A DNA stretch of 64,000 bases from Pseudomonas sp. G2-4 (GTDB lineage: Bacteria; Pseudomonadota; Gammaproteobacteria; Pseudomonadales; Pseudomonadaceae), in contig NZ_CP125957.1 of the NCBI RefSeq assembly GCF_030064125.1, positions 6,587,896-6,651,895 on the forward strand. The letters are read 5' to 3'. The translations under genes and the position numbers were made by a program. Under the pieces are notes generated by a model. The model had not been told where the DNA came from. It searched no databases and worked only from the letters and a program-made list of their open reading frames with translations. The stretch's first letter is position 1. Each line of letters opens with the position of its first letter. Shown here piece after piece: positions 35,167-43,439 of this stretch.

Positions 35167-36543
35167 TCAGGCCCGGCGACGCACTTGCCACACCACCAAC
35201 CCCAGCAACAACAACCCCAACACACCGCCCAGCCCCCAAACGAGTTCGTCATCGCTGAGCAGCGGTTTCTCGATGCGCAGGTAACCCGGGTCCTTGAGCA
35301 GCTCGCGCAGGGCCAGGTTGGCCTCCTCCAGGCTCACGCCCTGCAAGCGCACGGCCGGGTTGGCGAAGCGGCCGTCTTCATAATCGCCCAAGGCGCCCCA
35401 GTAGTAATCGGCCAAGGCACTGTTACCTTGAACCGCCCAGGTCTGGTGCGCGATGGCCGCTCGTTTGATGCGCATGAAACTGTCGGGGTCCAAGCCGTCC
35501 TTGAGCAACGTACTGCGCAGCTCCTCAAGGGCTTGTTCGGCTTGCGGCAGGTCTTCGCGGGCCAGGTCCGCGTTCATGCTGAAGAAGCCGACGCCGCCGA
35601 ACACTTCCCGCTCCACCCACGGCCCATAGGACAGGCTGCGGGCCAGGCGCAGCTGGCGATAGAGCGCCCAGTCCAGGTAATCCTTGAGCAAGTCGAAGGT
35701 TTCGTCGTGTTGTTGTTCCAGCACCGGCTCCGGAAATAGCCAGTGAAGCTTGGCGCCATTGCCGACCAGGCCACGGATGAGATTACGCTTGGTGACCGCG
35801 CTGTAGCGGATCTGTGGCAGCGCTTCGTGCACGCTCGGCTCCACCGGCTCGAGTTCGCCAAAGGAGCGCTCCAGATAGGCCGGCAGCAACCGGTCGAGAT
35901 CGCCGACCACGATCAGCGTCATGTTGTTCGGCGCATACCAGGCCTTGCGCGCCTGCTCGATCTTGGCGAGGGTGAGGCGTTCGACCTCGGCCCGTTCCGC
36001 GCAACGCAGGCCCAATTCCACCGCCAGTTGATTGCTGGCCTTGTGGCTCAGGTCCTGCTGGTCGAGCCAGCGTTGCAGATGGGTGTAATGGCCGCCGTCT
36101 TCGCGTTCGACCACCCGTTTGGCGGCCTCCAAGGCTTTGTCATCGATGCGGGTGCGGGTCAAGAGCGCCAGCAGCAGGTCGAGGATCTTGCGTTGATTGC
36201 GTGCCGGCGCCTCGATCACGAACGTGGTGTCGGCGTTGCTCGTGAAGGCATTCCACTCGCCGCCCAACGCCTGCATGCGCTCTTCCAGGCCGCCTTCGCC
36301 GCCCTCATCGACGCCACTGAACAGCAAATGCTCAAGTAAATGCGGCAGTTCCTTGTCGGCGCAGCTGAAATCGTCCAGGCCCACGCCGACCACCAGCCGG
36401 ATTGCCACGTGCCCGCGCTCACTGCCGGGCTTGAGCAATAGCTGCAAACCGTTGGGCAATGTATAGCCTTCGACCTGAAACCGATCCAGGGCCACTGCGG
36501 GCAGCGAGCCGAGCAAAAGAAAGGCGAGCAACAGACAACGCAT
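35167..36543 (-). CDS. M16-family zinc peptidase, membrane-anchored
   Basis: This 458-residue protein has a signal peptide (1-19, LPAVALD) and the inverted zinc motif HLLEH at 68-72 with the downstream Glu. A C-terminal TM (about 430-452, LGGVLGLLLLGLVVWQVRRRA) tethers it to the inner membrane with the catalytic part in the periplasm. Length equals one M16 peptidase unit (two half-domains). It probably degrades or trims envelope proteins; the substrate is unknown. Confidence 0.87.
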   Translation of the reverse strand: MRCLLLAFLLLGSLPAVALDRFQVEGYTLPNGLQLLLKPGSERGHVAIRLVVGVGLDDFSCADKELPHLLEHLLFSGVDEGGEGGLEERMQALGGEWNAFTSNADTTFVIEAPARNQRKILDLLLALLTRTRIDDKALEAAKRVVEREDGGHYTHLQRWLDQQDLSHKASNQLAVELGLRCAERAEVERLTLAKIEQARKAWYAPNNMTLIVVGDLDRLLPAYLERSFGELEPVEPSVHEALPQIRYSAVTKRNLIRGLVGNGAKLHWLFPEPVLEQQHDETFDLLKDYLDWALYRQLRLARSLSYGPWVEREVFGGVGFFSMNADLAREDLPQAEQALEELRSTLLKDGLDPDSFMRIKRAAIAHQTWAVQGNSALADYYWGALGDYEDGRFANPAVRLQGVSLEEANLALRELLKDPGYLRIEKPLLSDDELVWGLGGVLGLLLLGLVVWQVRRRA

Positions 36544-36639
36544 AACGGGCTTCCTGGCGGCTAGTGAAGGTCCATGTGCCGGGCAGCCGTTATCGCAAGC
36601 CAGCGTAGTCCCACATCGAATCCATAGGTTTATGACGCG

Positions 36640-36663
36640 GTGGGAGCGAGCCGGCTCGCGAAT
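36640..36663. repeat. Single degenerate REP, type A
   Basis: GTGGGAGCGAGC followed by CGGCTCGCGAAT is a single type A unit with two differences from the common form. Confidence 0.7.
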
Positions 36664-36711
36664 GGCATTAAACCCAAGCCATTGTTACTGACTGACCAAT
36701 GGGCCAGTCGT

Positions 36712-38370
36712 TCAAGGCGAATGGGTGATGTCGGAAATTTCATCCGCCGCCAGCGCGCCGATCTCGGAGGTTTCCAGTACTACGTAGGCGCTGCCGCAAA
36801 ACAGCGAATTGAGGCGCCTCATGTCGGCGATCAGCTCCAGATGCATGGAGCTGGTCTCGAGGCTTTGCACGATTTTGCGCTGCAGTCGGCTGACGTGGGC
36901 ATGGGCCATTCGCCGTTCCTGCGCACGGAAGCGCCGTTTCTCACGCAGCAACTGACGGGCGCTTTCCCGGTCGGCACTGAGAAACACTGACAGGCCCAGC
37001 CGCAGGTTGGCGATCAAATGGCTGTGCAGCCCGGCCAGTTCCTCCAGGCCCACATCGGAAAAAGAACGGCGTTGTGAGGTTTTCTGTTGCTGGACCTTGC
37101 GCAACATGCGCTCGATCAGATCGCTGGCCAGCTTCAGGTTGATCGCCAGCTCGATAATCTCCGCCCATCGGCGGCTGTCCTGTTCGCTGAGGTCCTCGCG
37201 GGGCATTTGCGCCATGTACAACTTGATGGCGCTGCACAATGCCTCGACGTCGTCACTCATGCGCCGTACTTCCTGGGTGACCGCTGTCTGCTGGCCGCGC
37301 AGCACGTCCAGCATGGCTTCGAGCATGTTTTCGATCAGGTCGCCGATGCGCAGGGTTTCCCGGGCGGCATTCGCCAGCGCCAGGCTCGGCGTGGGGAGGG
37401 CGGCGAGGTCCAGGTGCCGGGGCTTGGCCGTGCCGTTGGTGTCCGGGCGCTCCGGCAGCAGCCAGGCACAGAGCCGGGCCATCGGCGCGACGCTGGGCAG
37501 CAGCACCAGGCAGCGCACGGTGTTGTAGAGCAGGTGGAAACCGATGACCGTTTCCTGGGGACTGAAGTCCAGGCTGTCCAGCCAGCCCACCAGCGGATCG
37601 AGGACCGGAATGATCAGCAACAGGCCGATCAGCTTGTACAGCAGGCTGCCCAATGCCACCTGGCGCCCGGCGGCGTTCTGCATGCTGGTGCTGAGAAAGG
37701 CCAATATGCCGCTGCCGATGTTGGCGCCGATCACCAGGCCGATGGCTACCGGCAGGCTGATCACCGCCGCGCCAGCCAGTGTCGCGGTCAGCAGCACGGC
37801 CGCCAGGCTGGAATAGGAGATCATTGCGAACAGCGCACCCACCAGCGCATCGAGCAGGATGTCGCCGGTCAGCGAGGCGAAAATCACCTTCACGCCCTGG
37901 GCCTGGGTGATGGGCGCGGCGGCTTCGACGATCAATTGCAGGGCCAGGATGATCAGGCCCAGGCCAATGCCGACCCGGCCCAGTTGCCCGACGCGGGTCT
38001 GTTTGCGCGACAGGAAAAAAATCACCCCGAGGAAAATCAGCAACGGCGACAACCACGACAGGTCCAGGGTCAGCACCCGCGCCATCAGCGCGGTACCGAC
38101 ATCGGCGCCGAGCATGGTTGCCAGGGCAGGGGTCAGCGCCATCAGGCCCTGGCCGACGAACGAGGTGACGAGCATGGCCGTGGCATTGCTGCTCTGGACC
38201 ATGGCGGTGACCATGATGCCGGCGACGAACGCCAACCAGCGTCGGGACATGTTCTGGCTGATGACATGGCGCAGGTTCGAGCCATAGACCCGCAGAATGC
38301 CGGTACGGACGATGTGCGTGCCCCAGATCAGCAAGGCCACGGCGGAGAGCAAATTGAGCAGGGTCAGCAT
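36712..38370 (-). CDS. Na/Pi-cotransporter family protein with PhoU-like domain
   Basis: This 552-residue protein has an N-terminal Na/Pi cotransporter II domain with paired QSSN motifs (VTAMVQSSNATAMLVTSFVG and a second half with SYSSLAAVLL). A cytoplasmic helical PhoU-like domain follows (about 330-540). It may import phosphate or regulate uptake; no phosphate regulon box was recognised. ATG 38370 (MLTLLNLLSAVALL) is chosen over an upstream start because it begins the first TM. Confidence 0.88.
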   Translation of the reverse strand: MLTLLNLLSAVALLIWGTHIVRTGILRVYGSNLRHVISQNMSRRWLAFVAGIMVTAMVQSSNATAMLVTSFVGQGLMALTPALATMLGADVGTALMARVLTLDLSWLSPLLIFLGVIFFLSRKQTRVGQLGRVGIGLGLIILALQLIVEAAAPITQAQGVKVIFASLTGDILLDALVGALFAMISYSSLAAVLLTATLAGAAVISLPVAIGLVIGANIGSGILAFLSTSMQNAAGRQVALGSLLYKLIGLLLIIPVLDPLVGWLDSLDFSPQETVIGFHLLYNTVRCLVLLPSVAPMARLCAWLLPERPDTNGTAKPRHLDLAALPTPSLALANAARETLRIGDLIENMLEAMLDVLRGQQTAVTQEVRRMSDDVEALCSAIKLYMAQMPREDLSEQDSRRWAEIIELAINLKLASDLIERMLRKVQQQKTSQRRSFSDVGLEELAGLHSHLIANLRLGLSVFLSADRESARQLLREKRRFRAQERRMAHAHVSRLQRKIVQSLETSSMHLELIADMRRLNSLFCGSAYVVLETSEIGALAADEISDITHSP

Positions 38371-38530
38371 GAGGAGCCCCCTGTTAGCGTCCCAAAGGGA
38401 CAAATTGACAGTGCCACATCATTTTTAGGTTTGTACTTAAGCTGTAGTTGGCTAATGGTTCGAGCGCCAGCATTGCACAGCTAAAGAATCGATTGAAACA
38501 AAACTGTCATAAAAATGCGCCACAGCCCCT

Positions 38531-38618
38531 GTGGGAGCGAGCTTGCTCGCGATGAGGCCATAACAATCAACCTCTTCGTTGACTGTCAGGCCGCCATCGC
38601 GAGCAAGCTCGCTCCCAC
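38531..38618. repeat. REP pair, type A
   Basis: Two facing type A units with a spacer of about 45 bp lie between the Na/Pi-PhoU gene start and the terC terminator. Confidence 0.85.
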
Positions 38619-38637
38619 AGGTTTCTGCCGGCATGAA

Positions 38638-38664
38638 AAAAGGGGCTTTGAAAGCCCCTTCATT
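38638..38664 (-). terminator. Rho-independent terminator of terC
   Basis: On the minus strand AAGGGGCTTTCAAAGCCCC is followed by a T run of six. It lies 17 nt after the terC stop. Confidence 0.85.
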
Positions 38665-38680
38665 CAAATGCCCCACGCCA

Positions 38681-39448
38681 TTACTGGCCCGGAATATCCT
38701 TACGCAGTTTCACCGGATCCTGCTGCTTGCGCTTGCGGGCCATGGCAGTCCGCATCTTGATGTTGAACGCTTCCACCGCCAGGGAGAACGCCATGGCGAA
38801 GTAGACGTAGCCTTTTGGTACGTGCACATCGAACGATTCGGCGATCAGCACGGTACCGACCACCAACAGGAACGACAGCGCCAGCATCTTCAGCGACGGG
38901 TGCTTGTCGATGAACTCACTGATGGTACCCGCGGCCAGCATCATCACCAGCACGGCCACGATGATTGCGGCCACCATCACCGGTACATGGGAAACCATGC
39001 CGACAGCGGTAATGACCGAGTCCAGGGAGAACACGATGTCGATGATCGCGATCTGGATGATGGTGTAGATGAAGTTGCCGCCCTTGCCCGAAGGCCCTTC
39101 TTGGGTTTCATCCTCGCCTTCCAGGGCGTGGTACATCTCCTGGGAGCTTTTCCACAACAGGAACAAGCCGCCAAAGAACAGGATCAGGTCACGACCGGAG
39201 ATGCCCTGGCCGAACACTTCGAACAAGTTGTCGGTCAGGCGCATGACCCAGGTGATGGACAGCAGCAACAGGATCCGCGTGATCATGGCCAGCGCCAGGC
39301 CGAAAATCCGGGTGCGCGCCTGCATGTGCTTAGGCATGCGGCTGACCAGGATCGAGATCATGATGATGTTATCGATGCCCAGAACGATTTCCAGGGCAGT
39401 CAGGGTAAAGAAGGCAACCCAGATTTCGGGGTTGGTCAGCCATTCCAT
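38681..39448 (-). CDS. TerC family integral membrane protein
   Basis: This 255-residue polytopic protein has the TerC family motif LTALEIVLGIDNIIMISILV, with the acidic membrane residues Glu/Asp that bind metal, and FSLDSVITAVGM in the second half. Some members export manganese or other divalent metals; the original link is tellurite resistance. The short 77-bp upstream stretch holds no clear yybP-ykoY riboswitch. It follows citA on the same strand but a GC-rich hairpin separates them. Confidence 0.87.
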   Translation of the reverse strand: MEWLTNPEIWVAFFTLTALEIVLGIDNIIMISILVSRMPKHMQARTRIFGLALAMITRILLLLSITWVMRLTDNLFEVFGQGISGRDLILFFGGLFLLWKSSQEMYHALEGEDETQEGPSGKGGNFIYTIIQIAIIDIVFSLDSVITAVGMVSHVPVMVAAIIVAVLVMMLAAGTISEFIDKHPSLKMLALSFLLVVGTVLIAESFDVHVPKGYVYFAMAFSLAVEAFNIKMRTAMARKRKQQDPVKLRKDIPGQ

Positions 39449-39525
39449 GTGAGTTCCTTTGAGCGAGTGTTAGGCCGCGCCGCGCCTTCGCGTATCTGGC
39501 AGGCGCAGCGCGGCGGGTGTTGCTT

Positions 39526-40833
39526 TTATAGAGTGCTGAACAGCGGAAAAATCCCCATCAGCAGCGCGGCGAACATTATGCACAGGCAAACCAGTACTGC
39601 CCACTTCAAGGTGAAGCGCTGGTGATCGCCAAACTCGATCCCGGCCAGGGCCACCAACAGATAAGTGGACGGAACCAGCGGGCTTAACAGGTGGACGGGC
39701 TGACCGACGATGGAGGCACGGGCCATTTCAACGGCGGTGATGCCGTAGTGGCTGGCCGCTTCAGCGAGAACCGGTAACACGCCGTAATAAAATGCATCGT
39801 TCGACATGAAGAACGTGAACGGCATGCTCACCAGCGCGGTAATCACCGCCAGGTACGGGCCGAGGAAATCCGGGATCACCGCCAGCAGGCTCTTGGACAT
39901 GGCGTCGACCATGCCAGTACCGGACAGGATGCCGGTAAAGATACCTGCCGCGAAAATCAGCCCGACCACCGCCAACACGCTGCCGGCGTGCGCCGCAACG
40001 CGGTCTTTCTGCTGTTGCAGGCAAGGGTAGTTGACGATCATCGCGATACTGAAGGCCACCATGAACAGCACCGGCAGTGGCAACAGACCGGCGATCAGGG
40101 TGCACATCAGGCCCAGGGTCAGCGCGCCGTTGAACCAGATCAATTTCGGACGACGGGCGTCCGGGAACTGGGAAACGCTGATTTCGCTGTGGTCCATTTC
40201 ATCACCGGCCAGGTGCAATTCACCCAGGCGAGCGCGCTCGCGTTTACCGTACATGTAGGAAATCGCCAGGATCGCCACCACACCGGCCAGCATCGCCGGA
40301 ATCATTGGAACGAAGATGTCGGATGGATCGACGTGCAGCGCACTGGCCGCCCGGGCCGTCGGGCCGCCCCAGGGGGTCATGTTCATCACGCCACCGGCGA
40401 GAATGATCAGGCCAGCCATGATGCGTGGGCTCATGCCGATGCGGCTGTAGAGCGGCAGCATCGCGGCCACGCAGATCATGTAAGTGGTCGCGCCGTCACC
40501 ATCAAGGGAAACGACGAGCGCCAGAACGGCGGTACCGACCGAAACTTTCAACGGGTCGCCCTTGACCAGCTTGAGGATCTTGCGCACGGCCGGGTCGAAC
40601 AGGCCGGAGTCGATCATCAGGGCAAAGTAGAGAATGGCGAACATCAGCATCACCCCGGTCGGGGCGAGCTTGGTGATGCCTTCGAGCATCATCGGACCGA
40701 TCTTCGGCGCAAAGCCACCGAACAGGGCGAACAGGATCGGGATGATGATCAGGGCGATCAGCGCGGACAGGCGCTTGGTCATGATCAGGAACATGAACGT
40801 GATGACCATGGCGAAGCCAAGGAAAGTCAGCAT
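39526..40833 (-). CDS. citA: Citrate-divalent metal:H+ symporter CitA (CitMHS)
   Basis: This 435-residue carrier of the CitMHS family moves citrate complexed with Mg or other divalent ions. About twelve hydrophobic segments are visible, with conserved VSLDGDGATTYMICVAAMLPLY and MTPWGGPTARAASAL near residues 110-165. It equals PA5476. ACTCCTCCTATG-type Shine-Dalgarno (GGAGGTACT on the plus strand) precedes the start. Its 5' leader holds an A/C-rich CA motif (40962-40972) suggestive of Crc/Hfq control. Confidence 0.9.
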   Translation of the reverse strand: MLTFLGFAMVITFMFLIMTKRLSALIALIIIPILFALFGGFAPKIGPMMLEGITKLAPTGVMLMFAILYFALMIDSGLFDPAVRKILKLVKGDPLKVSVGTAVLALVVSLDGDGATTYMICVAAMLPLYSRIGMSPRIMAGLIILAGGVMNMTPWGGPTARAASALHVDPSDIFVPMIPAMLAGVVAILAISYMYGKRERARLGELHLAGDEMDHSEISVSQFPDARRPKLIWFNGALTLGLMCTLIAGLLPLPVLFMVAFSIAMIVNYPCLQQQKDRVAAHAGSVLAVVGLIFAAGIFTGILSGTGMVDAMSKSLLAVIPDFLGPYLAVITALVSMPFTFFMSNDAFYYGVLPVLAEAASHYGITAVEMARASIVGQPVHLLSPLVPSTYLLVALAGIEFGDHQRFTLKWAVLVCLCIMFAALLMGIFPLFSTL

Positions 40834-41105
40834 AGGAGGTACTCCAGGCGTGGCGCGGCGGGCAAAGGCGAACCGGACAGGTCAGCGCAGGATGCAAAGC
40901 ACGGAGCGGACGGATGGAGAGGGTGCAACGGGGCGAATAGCAGCGGACATCAGAATCACCATTGTTGTTGTTAAAAGGGCCAAACGAGCGTTAAAGAACT
41001 CGCTTCTGGCCACCGGTCTTTTGCCGGTAGGTGGGGCGATCCTAATTGCGCAAGCTTTCAGTAACCTTTCGCGGCTGGCAATGACTGACGGTTGGGCCTG
41101 CCTTT
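40834..41105. other. citA upstream region
   Basis: Apart from the CA motif, I see no gene. It holds the citA Shine-Dalgarno (40834-40842) and a possible 26-codon upstream ORF. It runs to the REP pair at 41106. Confidence 0.6.
40962..40972 (-). promoter_or_regulatory. Candidate Crc/Hfq CA motif in citA leader
   Basis: On the minus strand AACAACAACAA fits the AAnAAnAA pattern bound by Hfq/Crc for catabolite repression. It precedes an ATG opening a 26-codon ORF (40962-40882) and lies about 130 nt upstream of citA. The ORF has no Shine-Dalgarno. Confidence 0.4.
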
Positions 41106-41197
41106 GTGGCGAGGGAGCTTGCTCCCGCTCGGTTGCGCAGCGACCGCAAAATCTTGGGGCCGCTTCGCTGCCCAGCGGGAGCAAGCTCCCTCGCCAC
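41106..41197. repeat. REP pair, type B
   Basis: GTGGCGAGGGAGC at 41106 faces GCTCCCTCGCCAC ending at 41197, between the citA leader and the convergent end of the DOPA-dioxygenase-like gene. Confidence 0.85.
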
Positions 41198-41206
41198 AGA
41201 GGTCAG

Positions 41207-41545
41207 TCAGGGACTGACTTTAAACGCCGAAAGATTTAGCGGCCGCATCGCCCCCATCCAGATCGCATGCTCGGTGTGGTCCGTCAGGTCATCGCCGGTA
41301 TCCGGGTGCAGGAAAATCACCAGGCCTTTGCGATTGAGCGCCAACCACGGCAGGACCACACCGATGTACTGCGGATCGAATGCCAGCTGGCAGCTCCAAT
41401 CCGGGTGCGGGCCGACCGGGCGTTGGTGGACGCGGCCCATTTTCAACGGGAACAGTTGCGCCGCTTCTTCACACAGCGCCCGCGCCTGATCGAGGGTACT
41501 GGCGTCGAAATACACGTGGGCGTGGTAGCCCTTGATCCGCTGCAT
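41207..41545 (-). CDS. DOPA 4,5-dioxygenase family protein
   Basis: This 112-residue protein has the pattern of the family: KGYHAHVYFD near the start, VGPHPDWSCQLAF, PWLALNRKGLVIFLHPDTGDDLTDHTEHAIWMG. The His residues in these motifs would bind iron. Bacterial members are small and their physiological substrate is usually unknown. ATG 41545 has AAGGAG 6 nt upstream; the open frame upstream overlaps the divergent NmrA-like gene and is not supported. Confidence 0.85.
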   Translation of the reverse strand: MQRIKGYHAHVYFDASTLDQARALCEEAAQLFPLKMGRVHQRPVGPHPDWSCQLAFDPQYIGVVLPWLALNRKGLVIFLHPDTGDDLTDHTEHAIWMGAMRPLNLSAFKVSP

Positions 41546-41630
41546 CTGTCGCTCCTTGATAAAGAGGCCGAACCCTCGCCGTTTTCCGCGGGTCAGAGGC
41601 CTTACACGCGGATAAAAAGGAATAACAGCC

Positions 41631-42290
41631 ATGAAAAATGCCGAAACCCCGGCCGTCAAAGTGGTGCTCTATGGTGCCATGAGCAGCCTTGGCAGTGCGT
41701 TGATGGCTGAAATGCTGCGGCGCCAGCATGAAGTCATTGCCATTCTCGATGATCTCACGGCCCTGGCGCCACGCCCGGGCCTGCGGACCAAGACCGGAGA
41801 CCTCTATGATCCGGAGCGGGTCAAGCAAAGCGTGGCCGGCGCCAGCGCCGTGGTGTGCCTGCTCAACGCGCCGGGGTTGCCGATGAACAGCGAACAGGTC
41901 GAACGCACGCTCATTCCGGGTCCCGTGGAGCAAGTGCTGGCGGTGGATGCATTGATCGCCGGCATGGAGGCAGTGAGCATCCACCGGCTGTTTGTGGTGG
42001 GTGACTTCGCAGTGCTCGATGAGGAATCGTTGGATGATGATCTGCAACGCCATGCGGCCGAGGAAGTCCTCGATGCCTTGAAGCACAGCACCTTGCAATG
42101 GACCCTGATCAATGCCCCCTATGCCGCGCCAGGCTTGGGCATCGAGCATTTCAGCCAGGTCAGTACCAGCCTGGAGCCGGGCATGGCCGAATCCCTGGAG
42201 CGCCTTAACCGGGTGGCGGTGGGCATCGCCGACGAACTGCGCCTGAACCTGCACATCGGCGAACACGTCAGCTTCGTCGCCGCCACATAA
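41631..42290 (+). CDS. NmrA/SDR-like NAD(P)-binding protein
   Basis: This 219-residue Rossmann protein begins VKVVLYGAMSSLGSALMAEMLRRQHEVIAIL, a variant of the GxxGxxG dinucleotide motif (GAMSSLG), followed by a second strand ending in an Asp. LQWTLINAPY matches the NmrA-like 'W(T)ILRP' region. The substrate is unknown. It diverges from the DOPA-dioxygenase-like gene, 85 bp apart, so the two may be controlled together. Confidence 0.75.
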   Translation: MKNAETPAVKVVLYGAMSSLGSALMAEMLRRQHEVIAILDDLTALAPRPGLRTKTGDLYDPERVKQSVAGASAVVCLLNAPGLPMNSEQVERTLIPGPVEQVLAVDALIAGMEAVSIHRLFVVGDFAVLDEESLDDDLQRHAAEEVLDALKHSTLQWTLINAPYAAPGLGIEHFSQVSTSLEPGMAESLERLNRVAVGIADELRLNLHIGEHVSFVAAT

Positions 42291-42307
42291 AGGCTGTGTC
42301 ACCCCCC

Positions 42308-42358
42308 GTGGCGAGGGAGCTTGCTCCCGCTGGGCTGCGAAGCAGCCCCAAAAAAGCC
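42308..42358. repeat. Single REP, type B
   Basis: One type B unit with its side hairpin GGGCTGCGAAGCAGCCC and no inverted partner lies between the ends of the NmrA-like and LysR genes. Confidence 0.8.
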
Positions 42359-42374
42359 GGTTCCCGCCACCCAC

Positions 42375-43325
42375 TCAAACCGCAATCGAAGGCAACGGCA
42401 ACCCCGAGAGCGATTCAGCACTGTTGGCCTGTTCTTCCCGCAACCAATCCACAAACTGCCGGATCAACACCCCGCGCCGCTTACGCTGGGGCAAGACCAC
42501 GTAATACCCCAACCGCGACAACACCGTTTCAGCAATGGGCCGACACAGCAGGCCCTGCGCCAGCAAGTTATCCACAAGGTGACGCCAGCCGATCGCCACG
42601 CCCTGGCCGCCAATCGCCGCCTGGATCAGCAAGGTGTAGTTGTCGAACCGCAGCTGTCCCGGCGCTGGCGGCGAAGTGATGCCCAGTTCCCGGAACACAC
42701 CACTCCAGTCGAACCAGTTGCTGCTGTTTTCGCCACGCAGATGCAGCAGTGGAAATTCCGACAAGGCCTGGGCGGGCAAGGGCAGGGGACGCTCCTTGAG
42801 CAGCAACGGGCTGCACACCGGAAAGACTTCTTCGCTGAAAAGCCAATGACTTTCGCCTTGCTTGAAGCGTCCGTCGCCGAACAGTACGGCAACGTCGATA
42901 TCCGTGCGCAGCATGTTGTGGTTGCGCTCACTGGTCACCAGGCTCACGTCCACCTGCGGGTTGGCGGCGTGAAACCGATGCAGGCGCGGCATCAGCCAGT
43001 AGGCGGCGAAGGCGAAGTCCGTGGCGACCTGCAGCACCTCATGCTGATGCTGGGCGGTGATCGCATGCAAGCCGGCGTCGATGCTCTGCAACCCGGCCTG
43101 CGCTTGCTCGAACAGAATCGTGCCGGCCTCGGTCATTTCGATGCCGCGGTAGATGCGATCGAACAACCGTGTACCCAGTTGTTCTTCCAGGCGTTTGATC
43201 TGCTGGCTGATGGCCGGTTGCGTGGTGCCCAGCTCAATCGCCGCCGCCGTAAAGCTGCGATGGCGTGCCGCTGCTTCAAAGGCACGGAACAGGTCAAGGG
43301 ACAGGTCACCCAACGCTTCATACAT
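42375..43325 (-). CDS. LysR-type regulator of choline sulfate use
   Basis: This 316-residue LysR protein has an N-terminal HTH (LFRAFEAAARHRSFTAAAIELGTTQPAISQQIKRLEEQLGTRLF) and a C-terminal effector domain. It diverges from betC, the arrangement seen in P. aeruginosa (PA0031-PA0032) and rhizobia. A perfect ATAAGC-N3-GCTTAT box overlaps its start codon, suggesting autoregulation. The inducer is presumably choline O-sulfate or choline. Confidence 0.9.
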   Translation of the reverse strand: MYEALGDLSLDLFRAFEAAARHRSFTAAAIELGTTQPAISQQIKRLEEQLGTRLFDRIYRGIEMTEAGTILFEQAQAGLQSIDAGLHAITAQHQHEVLQVATDFAFAAYWLMPRLHRFHAANPQVDVSLVTSERNHNMLRTDIDVAVLFGDGRFKQGESHWLFSEEVFPVCSPLLLKERPLPLPAQALSEFPLLHLRGENSSNWFDWSGVFRELGITSPPAPGQLRFDNYTLLIQAAIGGQGVAIGWRHLVDNLLAQGLLCRPIAETVLSRLGYYVVLPQRKRRGVLIRQFVDWLREEQANSAESLSGLPLPSIAV

Positions 43326-43338
43326 AAGCTGTGCTTAT
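43324..43338. promoter_or_regulatory. LysR-type binding box at regulator/betC divergent region
   Basis: ATAAGCTGTGCTTAT is a perfect palindrome with the LysR core ATA-N9-TAT (T-N11-A). It overlaps the start codon of the LysR gene, 102 bp upstream of betC. Confidence 0.6.
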
Positions 43339-43439
43339 CCTAGTCATTACCTTGCATGGGCTTTACCCCAAAAGATGCACGCTACATGCTCAATCGCAGC
43401 AATGTCGCATAACTATCCACTATGGAATGCCGCGAATAC

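Noticed and set aside
39449..39525. Possible manganese riboswitch before terC
   Set aside because: Only 77 bp are available, and they form a plain GC-rich hairpin without the conserved yybP-ykoY loops.
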